Shown: positions 16,786 to 25,493, counted from the first letter of the stretch. The stretch: 47,881 nucleotides of DNA from JBDKGH01 sp039798265 (GCA_039798265.1 JBDKGH010000010.1:1-47881); one strand, 5' to 3'. Numbers and translations are program-made. Notes: a model not told the origin generated them from the letters alone.

Positions 16786-19700
16786 CGAATTAAAGCTACT
16801 TCACCTTTTAGTTCTTGCTCACTACCATCACTCAAACGAGCACGAATGTTATAAATGTAATTGCCACTCGGCTGCGGTTTTCCGTTGATGCTTCCGTCCC
16901 AACCTTGATTGATATCTCTCGAAGAAAACACCAATTGCCCCCACCTATTCCACACAAAAAATTCTAGCTCCTCCACGCCATGTCCGCGCAGATAAAACTC
17001 ATCATTGCGGCCATCTCCATTGGGGGAAAAAATATCTGGAATAAACAAAGGAACTTCGGGTAAAATACACAAGGTGGCAGTAGCAGTATCTGCGCAAGCC
17101 CCTATGTTTTGCACTACCAAAGTGATGGTAAATGTTCCGGCCGAAGGATAGGCTTGATCAGGAGTATTTCCAGGAATATATCCTGTTACTTGACCATTCC
17201 CAAAATCCCAGTTTCCACTTACCGCATTTTGACTTAAATCGATAAATGAAATATCATCACGTTCATCAAAAGAAACGCATCCTGAATTTGGATTAATGGA
17301 GAAGGCTGCTGAAATAGGAGGATAAGCGGGAACTACTGCAAAAGTGTCCACCTCGCATCCATTGTCAAGATCTGTTACTGTTAAGTATTGAGTAGCGCCT
17401 GCTAACGCTTCCACTGTTGGGCTAATAATGCCGTTCCAGTTGTACTCAAAGTTACCGGCATTGGTCACCGTAGCACTAATCGCACCTGTTTCACCAAAAC
17501 AAATCGTATCGGTAGTGGTAATGCTTATCTCTATGTCGGGTAGCACGGTCAACAGCACATCATTTATCGCGTCATCACTGCACCCATCTGAAACGGTAAT
17601 TGTAATGGTAGTAGTTACATCAGGTGATGCTGTGTGGGTAGAAATTGGGAAACCCCCGTCGCTCCATTGATAAATATAATTAGCGTTGGGATTACCACCA
17701 TTGGCCACCACTGTAAGCACGGAACCTTGCCCACCGCAGAGCACCGTATCACTTGCAGAAAGCGTCGCCACTAATTCTGGATATACTTCAAAGGTGGCCG
17801 TATCGGTACTTTCGCACAACTGACCTTGCCAAGCATACACGACTTCATAAACGCCTTCTCCGAGAAGAGCTGGGTTCAATTCACTTGTGGTTAAATCACC
17901 CGACCATGAACCATCCGTGGGACTAACCTGAAAATCAAATAAAGAATCTTTAAAGCAATAAAAAGGAGATAATCCATCGATAGTCGCCTCTTCAAATTGT
18001 TCCACAAATACATTCACCGTATCCGTGCAGCCTGCTACAGTTAGCCATCGAATTTCGTGGTTGCCCGCGCCAGCAATGGACGGATCAAACCAACCAAGCA
18101 ATGGATCTGTAATACCCGGTCCTGCCCAAGCATCATTCGCTATATTTTGATTGTCGAATAAAACCGGTTCCGCATTGGTACACATTTCATAGTAGGTGGG
18201 CGCAATCTCTGATGGAAAAACGGTAACCACCATTTCATCACTGCAAGTATTTTCTTCATAGGTGAGTGTAAAGACACCTACACCAGCGGCTTGCTGAGAA
18301 AATATCCAGTAATCGGTATCTATCTCTAAAACACCCGTACCTAGCCATACACCCCCATAAGGAGGCGAATGATCCACAACATTTTCTATCAACTCTAATG
18401 GATCATCAGTCAAACAAAGCCAAGCACTGTCCAATCCAATATCGGTCGTTATGTTGTAAATAAAAGTCGTATCCGAACAACCATTCGGTGCATAATAGAT
18501 AATGGAAGTGTAGGTGTCATTCGGGATAATGGAAGGATCATACAAACCTGTGACTGTATTAATCACACCATCACCTTCCCAATAGCCGCCTATAGGGAGT
18601 GGTGTTGTATCATACCAAACCATTGGTTCTTGGGCTGGGCAAACGGTAACGAAACTTGGACCTATGTTAATCTCTTTAATGTAGCCCGCAAATATCTGCT
18701 CACAACCATTAATAGTATAGGTCAACTCCACATCACCAGGAGGCATTTCTCCAGGAACAAAAATTCCATTCAACGAGTCTAAAATTCCAGGACCTGACCA
18801 ATAACCACCGAGTGGTGAAAACTGCAGCGTATCTTCAAGAATAGATTGGCAGAGCGTATCAAAAGAAAAAGTACCGGTAATACTGTCCACATTCACCGTC
18901 AATAAATCCACACACTGCGGGGTAGTATAGGTAATGGTATAGCTACCTTCTGCAGAAGGGTCAAATATTCCTTCAGGGGTAGTAAAGGGACCATCCCAAA
19001 TTCCGCCAGCAGGAGTAGCATTCAACTGTATAGCCCCACTTCCGGGACATGCGGCAGTGATGTCATCCGTCTGAATTTCGATAACAAAAAAGGTTACCGT
19101 ATCCACACATCCTTGCGCTTCAAAAATGATTTCATTGAGTCCTACATTGGCTGAATCAGGATCAAAAACATTCGAGTCATCCTCCCATATGCCTGGGCCT
19201 GTCCATGTGCCCAGACTCTCTGCCTCCAGCACTATATCTTCCACTGATTGGCATATCGTATCGCTAGGCGTGATGATCGCTGAACTGAGCACGAAAACGG
19301 TTCTTGAGATTGCTTTTGTTTGGCCTGTTTCTACCTCTGTAACCAGCAATTGATAAGTGGTTGTGACCAATGGGCACACGGTATGTGGACCAGCAGTAGG
19401 TGGTAATCCTTGATTCCATGTGAAGGTATAAGTAAAGCAATCACCTACCTGAGCTGTAAGCGCAGTGCATTGACCAGGGCAGATGGAATTATCTTCGACA
19501 ACTACATCAGCATCTGCTTCGCAATTATCCATGATAAAATCGTGGGTGAGCGTAAACGGATAAAGCTGACCGCACTCATCTGGAATTTCGATGAATAGCT
19601 CGAGATGATAACTACAATTTCGAGTGAACGCTTCACCCAATTGAACATTGACCAATGTAGTGCTATCGCCATTGCATAAATCGTCATAACCGATCACAGG

Positions 19701-20267
19701 TATCTCTTCTCCATTTCTACTCAAGGTCCATTCCGCGGTATTCAACCAAGCACATGCGATTGGGTAAGAAAAGCCTACTGCTACCGATGATGTATTGCAT
19801 AAAGGCGAAAGGGGCACATCTATATTTGGAGGAATCGGAGGCGGTACGTTTGCATCCCATTGCAAAGCCCATCCTAAGTAGATGGCGCTGTTATCCGAAG
19901 TAAAGGTGATGGTCAAAAAACCACTTGATGTGGTGAAATTAGGAGGCAACGTGACACCTGAATACTGACCGATCATAGGAGATGCAGTATTCGGACCGTC
20001 GTAAAAAGTTAGAAAATCGAAACCAGGATCTGTTTCAACATTTCCTAAAAAAGTAATCGTAAGGGATTGTCCCGCGTTGATCACCAAAGTAAAATCTTCA
20101 TTATTGCCGTATTGCCCTCCTTCACCGCCGCTGTCATACAAGATCCCCTGACACTCGGTAAGCGTAGTATCGCTCATATTAAATTCAGGAAGATTTTGCG
20201 CACGCAGACTTACACCTAGCACGAGGAGAAAACAAACACACGCCATATTACGAAGCCGAAACAGCAT
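16782..20267 (-). CDS. Giant T9SS type B surface protein with CUB, seven W-x-G repeats and PKD
   Basis: The 1161-residue precursor has a signal peptide (cleaved after LRAQ) and a CUB-like domain at about residues 38-140. A disulfide-rich region follows. Then come seven tandem repeats of 66-78 residues centred on W354, W424, W490, W563, W641, W714 and W788, each of the form G-x-W-x-G followed by FDPS-like and C-x-DT-like strings. Two further Ig-like segments (about 835-980) and a PKD domain (about 985-1070) follow. The C-terminal CHU_C/type B sorting domain is at 1077-1161 (PDIFSPNGDGRNDEF, WNRWGQLVF, QPSGNYIYNI). It should be exported by T9SS and held at the surface by the adjacent PorP/SprF. 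The repeats suggest an adhesin or scaffold; ligand unknown. Confidence 0.9.
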   Translation of the reverse strand: MLFRLRNMACVCFLLVLGVSLRAQNLPEFNMSDTTLTECQGILYDSGGEGGQYGNNEDFTLVINAGQSLTITFLGNVETDPGFDFLTFYDGPNTASPMIGQYSGVTLPPNFTTSSGFLTITFTSDNSAIYLGWALQWDANVPPPIPPNIDVPLSPLCNTSSVAVGFSYPIACAWLNTAEWTLSRNGEEIPVIGYDDLCNGDSTTLVNVQLGEAFTRNCSYHLELFIEIPDECGQLYPFTLTHDFIMDNCEADADVVVEDNSICPGQCTALTAQVGDCFTYTFTWNQGLPPTAGPHTVCPLVTTTYQLLVTEVETGQTKAISRTVFVLSSAIITPSDTICQSVEDIVLEAESLGTWTGPGIWEDDSNVFDPDSANVGLNEIIFEAQGCVDTVTFFVIEIQTDDITAACPGSGAIQLNATPAGGIWDGPFTTPEGIFDPSAEGSYTITYTTPQCVDLLTVNVDSITGTFSFDTLCQSILEDTLQFSPLGGYWSGPGILDSLNGIFVPGEMPPGDVELTYTINGCEQIFAGYIKEINIGPSFVTVCPAQEPMVWYDTTPLPIGGYWEGDGVINTVTGLYDPSIIPNDTYTSIIYYAPNGCSDTTFIYNITTDIGLDSAWLCLTDDPLELIENVVDHSPPYGGVWLGTGVLEIDTDYWIFSQQAAGVGVFTLTYEENTCSDEMVVTVFPSEIAPTYYEMCTNAEPVLFDNQNIANDAWAGPGITDPLLGWFDPSIAGAGNHEIRWLTVAGCTDTVNVFVEQFEEATIDGLSPFYCFKDSLFDFQVSPTDGSWSGDLTTSELNPALLGEGVYEVVYAWQGQLCESTDTATFEVYPELVATLSASDTVLCGGQGSVLTVVANGGNPNANYIYQWSDGGFPISTHTASPDVTTTITITVSDGCSDDAINDVLLTVLPDIEISITTTDTICFGETGAISATVTNAGNFEYNWNGIISPTVEALAGATQYLTVTDLDNGCEVDTFAVVPAYPPISAAFSINPNSGCVSFDERDDISFIDLSQNAVSGNWDFGNGQVTGYIPGNTPDQAYPSAGTFTITLVVQNIGACADTATATLCILPEVPLFIPDIFSPNGDGRNDEFYLRGHGVEELEFFVWNRWGQLVFSSRDINQGWDGSINGKPQPSGNYIYNIRARLSDGSEQELKGEVALIR

Positions 20268-20271
20268 AAAC

Positions 20272-20706
20272 TTACGGTGTAATAACTACCTCGGGAGTGA
20301 CAATAGAATTGCTCCAATTGCCTTCTCTATCGCGAACTTGAAGAGTAAATTTGGTTGTTTCCGAAGCACCATTCCCCATTAAAAAAAGCGGATCTAGAAT
20401 GACCTTGTATTCGCCTTTTATATGAAGCTCCATTAAGTCTGGAGTCATTGGAGGAATGTGATAATAATCGTAATCGCTCAATCGATCATCCTTCACGCGT
20501 AGTGAATAATCATCTGCATCCACCTCTCCGATGTCACCTTGAAAATCTTCATACGAGAATTCGATTTCGATGGAATTGGAAAAAGCGGTGACAGAATCAG
20601 CGGAGATCGAAACAAAATCAATCGTCGGTGATACTGGATTTTCATCTTCTTTTTTACAAGAAGAGAAAACAACTAATGCAGCTAAATATAATCCGATCTT
20701 TCTCAT
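20272..20706 (-). CDS. Small surface lipoprotein of the export operon
   Basis: A 144-residue lipoprotein with lipobox FSSC followed by KKEDEN, the charge pattern linked to surface export of lipoproteins in Bacteroidota. The mature part is one beta-rich domain (SIEIEFSYEDFQGDIGEVD, DYYHIPPMTP, FTLQVRDREGNWSN) that looks Ig-like. I recognise the pattern from other Bacteroidota genomes but know no function. It overlaps the upstream gene by 4 bp (ATGA) and lies 4 bp before the giant type B protein, so it belongs to the same operon. Confidence 0.8.
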   Translation of the reverse strand: MRKIGLYLAALVVFSSCKKEDENPVSPTIDFVSISADSVTAFSNSIEIEFSYEDFQGDIGEVDADDYSLRVKDDRLSDYDYYHIPPMTPDLMELHIKGEYKVILDPLFLMGNGASETTKFTLQVRDREGNWSNSIVTPEVVITP

Positions 20707-21668
20707 TGAACTTTCAAGCTAAAAAGTAAATACCAGAAATAATTAGAAGCATCATTCGGAAGCTCGGTGAGAGAGCTTTGCGCACCATCGTCGAGGTAAT
20801 TTCTAAAATACACATAATCGCTATCCGAAAAAGAGCTTAAGTCTATTGTTGTTTTATAATAAAAAGGCGACGATCCACCACCAAAATCCAAGGCTGTAAG
20901 CGGCGTTCCTTGCAATTGGAAATTACTACTTACCGCATTTGAAAAGTCAGACAAACTAGATGAAGCCTTTAATTCAATAGAACTAAATCCTGTATACTGA
21001 GCATTATCGTCAAAAGGTAAAATCCATACATCAACCACGGTAGGCGGTACCATGATAGACCCTATCCCAAAAGGACTATCCGTTTCGCGTGGATAAGGAG
21101 TGGTGGTATTTCCTGTGGGAAAAACAGCAACTCCATATACCAAAGGACGGCCGTTCACATTTGCCGAAGGAGCCGGATTACCCATCATGTCAGGAGCACC
21201 GTCCATAATCCAATCGGCTACCGCTTGTATGTAAGCAGTGCTATTGGCATTCCACGACGGATCATCTTCTGCAGCTAAAGGCATTTGTCCTTGCGTTGTT
21301 TCAATATCTCGTGTCAATCGTGCATACAAAAACGAATTCGTTGTATCACCAGGTATTACACGGTGTTCAAAAGAAAATTGCGCATCGTTGCCCACAACCG
21401 CTTGATTGACGAGCGAGTGATAAGAAGAAGAAATGGTTCGAAAATCTGGTTCGAATGTGCCATCATGACATCCACTGTTAGCACAAGTAGGTTTGAATAT
21501 TTTTCCGTGCAACCAACCAAAGCTTCCAGTGGGATAGGCTTCAGGATCCGGGTTATCATTATTCACCGTTTGATCAACACTTTCATACGGGTTCTCCGGC
21601 TCGCCTTTTTTACATGCCCCTATTACTAAAAAGGACAATGCTAATAGCAGTATATGTTTCATCTTCAT
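20703..21668 (-). CDS. Cytochrome-like lipoprotein with CxxxxCH motif
   Basis: About 321 residues. The lipobox is VIGACKKGEPE. The N-terminal half holds FKPTCANSGCHDGTFEPDF, then HRVIPGDTTNSFLYARLT, QGQMPL and a final YIQAVADWIMDGAPD helix. That order is the layout of planctomycete-type cytochrome c domains, but the cysteines are spaced CxxxxCH instead of CxxCH. Whether haem is bound is open. The C-terminal half is an unknown beta-rich domain. I start it at the ATG at 21668 because AAGGAGG lies 5 nt before it; an earlier in-frame codon at 21692 would run into the DUF1501 gene. Middle of the seven-gene operon. Confidence 0.8.
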   Translation of the reverse strand: MKMKHILLLALSFLVIGACKKGEPENPYESVDQTVNNDNPDPEAYPTGSFGWLHGKIFKPTCANSGCHDGTFEPDFRTISSSYHSLVNQAVVGNDAQFSFEHRVIPGDTTNSFLYARLTRDIETTQGQMPLAAEDDPSWNANSTAYIQAVADWIMDGAPDMMGNPAPSANVNGRPLVYGVAVFPTGNTTTPYPRETDSPFGIGSIMVPPTVVDVWILPFDDNAQYTGFSSIELKASSSLSDFSNAVSSNFQLQGTPLTALDFGGGSSPFYYKTTIDLSSFSDSDYVYFRNYLDDGAQSSLTELPNDASNYFWYLLFSLKVQ

Positions 21669-21673
21669 GTTGT

Positions 21674-21680
21674 CCTCCTT
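21674..21680 (-). promoter_or_regulatory. Strong Shine-Dalgarno AAGGAGG
   Basis: Minus-strand AAGGAGG lies 5 nt before the ATG at 21668 and fixes the start of the CxxxxCH lipoprotein. It stands out because most genes in this window have no recognisable ribosome-binding site. Confidence 0.7.
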
Positions 21681-23013
21681 ACATGTAATCAAATAAACTT
21701 GTGGTATCTGGAGCTACCAATCCGGTGAACTCTACATCAGATCGCACACCTAAAAGATCCGCTACCGTCATCATCACGTCAGACACTTGTCCAACGGGCG
21801 AATTTTCGGAACCCACCGTAGTATTTGAAGGCACGCTAGGGCCCGCCATGAGCGACCAAATTCTTGTACTATTGAAATCCGAGTGATCATAAGCATACCA
21901 ATTATTCTGGTCAATAATACTATTCGGATTATCGTTTCTTCCACATTCAGGAACGCAGATAATGGTCGTATTTCCGGCCATCTCTGGAATTTCGTTTTGA
22001 ATGGTGTTCCACAAATGTCCTATAGCATGATCTGCACGGTGCAATGCTTTGACATAACCCGTGAAGTTATCATGACACGTATCTACATCACTTAAATTAA
22101 CGCAGAGAAACGTTGGTTTAAACCACTTCAATACTTCTGTTGCATAACCCACTGTGTAGGCGTCACCATTTTCTAAAACCGGAGGATGATTTATCGTTCC
22201 ATTATTGGTTCGATCATTCATTTCTTCCATAAACAGTTTTATACTTTGCTTTTCATCTTCCGTATTACCAATGGCATCGAGCAGTGCACTGTTTTGAGAA
22301 AATGTATTGTCCAAAAACGCCTTCAGTTGATACATCGGAGCCAATTCGTTTTCCGGGTGATACACCTTACCATTGGCTAAGTACTCCTGACAAGCAGGAT
22401 GGAAAGTAATGTTTGGTGCAAAAAAGTTTGCTCCATACTTGATTCCATAATCAGGGTGTGTACTGTAGTTTAACAAGGGAATAGAGCCGCCTATTCCATT
22501 TCCAACAAACCAAACATCAGTAGCCGCATAACCACCATGACGACGCAGGTATTCAAAAATTGTTGGTTTAATGGGGCGCATTTTTAGCCCTTGTGTTTCT
22601 ACTGTAGAACCTTGTAAAATCGTATTTAATCCACCATAGTGACCAGTAGAAAAAGAGCGCATTTCTTGAAACAATGCACCTTGCGAATGCAGTGACTGAC
22701 CGAGAATAGCAGGTATTGGATTGATACCACCTTCACCCGTTCCGTAAACAATTTTTTGTTCTGGAGGTGCCCCAGAAAGCATGTTGTACATGATATTGCC
22801 TGGGTACGGTTCGTTCACTTGAGAATCGTCGAGATAGCGTTGACCAACCGATTCTTGATGTCGAACACCACCAGCGAACATCACCAACACCACGTGCTGG
22901 GAAGAACGATTTCCTGTAGGGGAAAACAACCTACCGCTTGGTAAGATGTAGGGAGAAACCAAGGCTCCTGCCGCAGTTAATCCTGTATTACGAATGAATT
23001 TTCTTCTGTTCAT
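21679..23013 (-). CDS. DUF1501 family protein with Tat signal
   Basis: The 444-residue protein starts with a twin-arginine-like signal (MNRRKFIRNTGLTAAGALVS), so it is probably exported folded. The DUF1501 domain, part of the alkaline phosphatase/sulfatase superfamily, is recognised by HVVLVMFAGGVRHQES, LSDVDTCHDNFTGY, CVPECGRNDNPN and YAYDHSDFNSTRIWSLMAGP. These Asp/His/Glu residues sit where the superfamily binds metal. In Planctomycetes DUF1501 genes lie next to DUF1549/DUF1553 or DUF1800 genes; here the neighbours are two related lipoproteins upstream and a cytochrome-like lipoprotein downstream. The biochemical role of DUF1501 is not established. Confidence 0.88.
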   Translation of the reverse strand: MNRRKFIRNTGLTAAGALVSPYILPSGRLFSPTGNRSSQHVVLVMFAGGVRHQESVGQRYLDDSQVNEPYPGNIMYNMLSGAPPEQKIVYGTGEGGINPIPAILGQSLHSQGALFQEMRSFSTGHYGGLNTILQGSTVETQGLKMRPIKPTIFEYLRRHGGYAATDVWFVGNGIGGSIPLLNYSTHPDYGIKYGANFFAPNITFHPACQEYLANGKVYHPENELAPMYQLKAFLDNTFSQNSALLDAIGNTEDEKQSIKLFMEEMNDRTNNGTINHPPVLENGDAYTVGYATEVLKWFKPTFLCVNLSDVDTCHDNFTGYVKALHRADHAIGHLWNTIQNEIPEMAGNTTIICVPECGRNDNPNSIIDQNNWYAYDHSDFNSTRIWSLMAGPSVPSNTTVGSENSPVGQVSDVMMTVADLLGVRSDVEFTGLVAPDTTSLFDYM

Positions 23014-23022
23014 GTTCGTTGA

Positions 23023-23553
23023 TTAATAGAACAAATATTCGGTTGACAAGGCAAAGGAGAAATACACCAATTCAGGTGTCATATAAGGGTTGTTTTGAAT
23101 AAAATTCCTAACCCATTCTTTTTCCGCCTCGGAAGGAAGTCGCACAAAAAAGCGTTTGTAGGTATCAATTATAAATGCTTCGATATCCGCATTCATTTCA
23201 TCAACGGTAGGCATTTGCACACCCTCATCATTAAAGAAATTGGAAATTAACACCTCACGTGCCAACTCCTGATCGCCTATACTTTCTAAGCATTGATTGA
23301 TCTCAAATAATCGGTCGCTAGATATGGCACTCTGAAAAATATTGGTGTACAGAATACTCACATATTGCTCATTCGATTTGAGCTTATCCTTATCAGCTGA
23401 ACTGGCGTAAAGATCCACTTGATTTATTTCAAACAAGAGATCATCTTCTTTTTTACAAGAAGCTAAAGTAGCCGCAGCCGCAGCCACCACTGCCACACCT
23501 TTCACCACCTCTGAAGGCGATGTTTGTTTTTTAGTTGAATCCTGCATATTCAT
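23023..23553 (-). CDS. Lipoprotein paralogous to its upstream neighbour
   Basis: 176 residues with an odd signal: 18 polar residues, an Ala/Val stretch (VVKGVAVVAAAAATLASC) and a lipobox Cys33 followed by KKED. The mature part is helical. Residues 64-106 align by eye with residues 46-90 of the preceding lipoprotein, and residues 133-176 (FFVRLPSEAEKEW ... STEYLFY) with its C-terminus. The shared unit h-x-R-x-P/A-T/S-x-x-E recalls DUF1549 or DUF4214, but I cannot name a family with confidence. The gene overlaps the upstream one by 23 bp and ends 9 bp before DUF1501. A second ATG at 23547 is possible. Confidence 0.75.
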   Translation of the reverse strand: MNMQDSTKKQTSPSEVVKGVAVVAAAAATLASCKKEDDLLFEINQVDLYASSADKDKLKSNEQYVSILYTNIFQSAISSDRLFEINQCLESIGDQELAREVLISNFFNDEGVQMPTVDEMNADIEAFIIDTYKRFFVRLPSEAEKEWVRNFIQNNPYMTPELVYFSFALSTEYLFY

Positions 23554-24445
23554 CGGAAATCAAAATGTAACGTTGAACGGCCTGTATATTTTTTGTTGTC
23601 CCAAATAGCGAAAGGCGATTATATACTTCACTAGAAGTAGCATCGCGTGCCAGCAGAGCGGTATAAGCCCAGCGAATGAGACCTTCATCAAATTCAGTAG
23701 AATGAGTTAACACATCCAAGTATTCCGGTTTGTTGCTCACAGCTTGGCCAAACAATACGCCTGTAAGATTTGACTCTATAGCATCATATACCAACGTGTA
23801 TTCCGACTCGGTTGGAAACCGGTCGAAACAATCGTCGAAGCTGGCATTGATAAAATTAAAGCTTCCCATATTGATGTCGTCATAAACAGAGTTATACATC
23901 ATTCTGCGACACATTTCGTCAATGGTAATAAGACCGTCTCTTAATTCTATTCGGGAGTCTATAAGTGCTTTTACTTTATTCGCCTCGAGCATAATGATTT
24001 CGTAGGTAAATAAATTGCCTTGCAAAGAATCTTGATAGGCAATTGTTCTCCAAGTCCAGTATTCTTCATTCAGAGAAGCCTCAGAAACTCCATTGATGAA
24101 CCTGGCCTTTTGATCATCATACAATTTACGGAAATAGGCATCCGTGTAAGTAGTGCCATCCACCGCCGTAGTCGAAAACATTAATTTGTTGCACAATGCG
24201 ATGCGCGAGGCGGCAGAAAGATTTCCGTTTTCAAGAGCAGCTACCTCTGTGTTCATTTCTACATCAGTAGGTTCACGGCCAATAAGATCAATGAATACTT
24301 TGTTGACGTAGTTTTCTACGAGGATAGTAGACACCCCTGAATAATCAGGTATGTCATTATCTTCAAACACGACCTGCTCTTCTTTCTTGCACGAGGAGAG
24401 TGCGGCAATTACGAAAAGCGCCATGAACCATTTTCGCAATAGCAT
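23531..24445 (-). CDS. Helical lipoprotein, DUF1549-like, first gene of export operon
   Basis: About 304 residues from the ATG at 24445, which gives a proper lipoprotein signal (MLLRKWFMALFVIAALSSC then KKEE). An upstream in-frame ATG at 24511 would place a long tail before the signal and overlap the promoter. The mature part is helical and contains three h-x-R-x-P/A-T-x-x-E units: IGREPTDVEM (R57), FDRFPTESEY (R209) and LARDATSSEV (R267). The first resembles the LTGLPPT element of DUF1549, the partner of DUF1501 in Planctomycetes, so an equivalent role is possible but unproven. The seven-gene operon starts here. Confidence 0.75.
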   Translation of the reverse strand: MLLRKWFMALFVIAALSSCKKEEQVVFEDNDIPDYSGVSTILVENYVNKVFIDLIGREPTDVEMNTEVAALENGNLSAASRIALCNKLMFSTTAVDGTTYTDAYFRKLYDDQKARFINGVSEASLNEEYWTWRTIAYQDSLQGNLFTYEIIMLEANKVKALIDSRIELRDGLITIDEMCRRMMYNSVYDDINMGSFNFINASFDDCFDRFPTESEYTLVYDAIESNLTGVLFGQAVSNKPEYLDVLTHSTEFDEGLIRWAYTALLARDATSSEVYNRLSLFGTTKNIQAVQRYILISDEYAGFN

Positions 24446-24469
24446 ATGAGGCGTTCTTTTTAGTTTATG

Positions 24470-24500
24470 GCAATATAGGAAAACTCCCCCTAGAACGCAA
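24470..24500 (-). promoter_or_regulatory. Promoter candidate for the seven-gene export operon
   Basis: On the minus strand TTG (24498-24500) and TATATTGC (24470-24477) are 20 bp apart, two mismatches from TTG-N17-23-TAnnTTTG. The start codon is 24 bp further on, at 24445. Confidence 0.4.
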
Positions 24501-24610
24501 CACCGCTTCAATTATTTCTTTATTAACGAATTGCGTTTAGAAAAATCACTTGCCTTTAACTTCTATGGTGAAAACGATGAGTAGGTCAAAAAAAATTGCA
24601 CCTTTGTCTT

Positions 24611-25426
24611 ATGTCAGTACAAAAAGATATTCGTCGTGTTACGACCAACACGCTTCAGGAAATGAAGAATCGAGGTGAAAAAATCTCGATGCTCACAGCC
24701 TACGATTATTCAATGGCCAAGATTGTAGATCAAGCCGGCATTGATGTAATTCTTGTAGGAGACTCCGCCTCAAACGTGATGGCCGGCCACGAAACCACTT
24801 TACCCATTACCCTCGACCAAATGATTTATCATGCATCCAGTGTAGTGCGTGCAGCCGGTCGATCGCTGATTGTGGTTGATATGCCCTTCGGTTCTTATCA
24901 AGGAAATTCGAAAGAGGCCTTAAACTCGGCCATTCGTATAATGAAAGAAACGGGCGGACATGCTGTTAAAATGGAAGGTGGAGAAGAAATTTTAGAATCG
25001 ATCAAAAGGATATTGACCGCTGGTATTCCAGTAATGGGACACTTGGGTTTAACACCACAAAGCATCTATAAATTTGGCACTTATCAAGTAAGAGCAAAAG
25101 AACAAGAAGAAGCAGAACGCCTTATTCATGATGCCAAATTGCTCGATGAATGCGGTTGCTTTGCCATTGTTTTAGAAAAAATTCCCGCATCATTGGCCAA
25201 GCGTGTTGCTGAAGCGGTGCATGTTCCTGTAATAGGCATTGGAGCTGGCGCCGGAGTAGACGGACAAGTACTCGTATTGCATGACATGCTCGGTATTACT
25301 CAAGAATTTAACCCACGCTTTTTACGTCGTTACCTCAACTTGGGTGAACAAATGCATCAGGCCGTTGCCCAATACGTAAGTGATGTGAAGAGCCAAGATT
25401 TCCCCAACAACAACGAGCAGTATTAA
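24611..25426 (+). CDS. panB: 3-methyl-2-oxobutanoate hydroxymethyltransferase
   Basis: PanB makes ketopantoate from 2-oxoisovalerate and methylene-tetrahydrofolate, the first step of pantothenate synthesis. The 271-residue protein shows ISMLTAYDYSMAKIVDQAGID, VGDSASNVMAGHETTLPIT, GGHAVKMEGG, HLGLTPQS and the catalytic Glu region FAIVLEKIPASLA, all typical. The ATG at 24611 is chosen; an earlier in-frame TTG at 24596 runs over CACCTTTG (24599-24606), which looks like a -7 box with one mismatch. A terminator follows. Confidence 0.95.
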   Translation: MSVQKDIRRVTTNTLQEMKNRGEKISMLTAYDYSMAKIVDQAGIDVILVGDSASNVMAGHETTLPITLDQMIYHASSVVRAAGRSLIVVDMPFGSYQGNSKEALNSAIRIMKETGGHAVKMEGGEEILESIKRILTAGIPVMGHLGLTPQSIYKFGTYQVRAKEQEEAERLIHDAKLLDECGCFAIVLEKIPASLAKRVAEAVHVPVIGIGAGAGVDGQVLVLHDMLGITQEFNPRFLRRYLNLGEQMHQAVAQYVSDVKSQDFPNNNEQY

Positions 25427-25450
25427 ACATCAATATTGAAATCCTACCAG

Positions 25451-25493
25451 AAGGGCGTTGTGCTTTTTTTTTAAAAGGACAACGCCTTTTTCA
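25451..25493 (+). terminator. Terminator after panB
   Basis: GGCGTTGT (25454-25461) pairs with ACAACGCC (25479-25486), extended inward by CTTTT/AAAAGG, followed by TTTTT. Confidence 0.75.
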
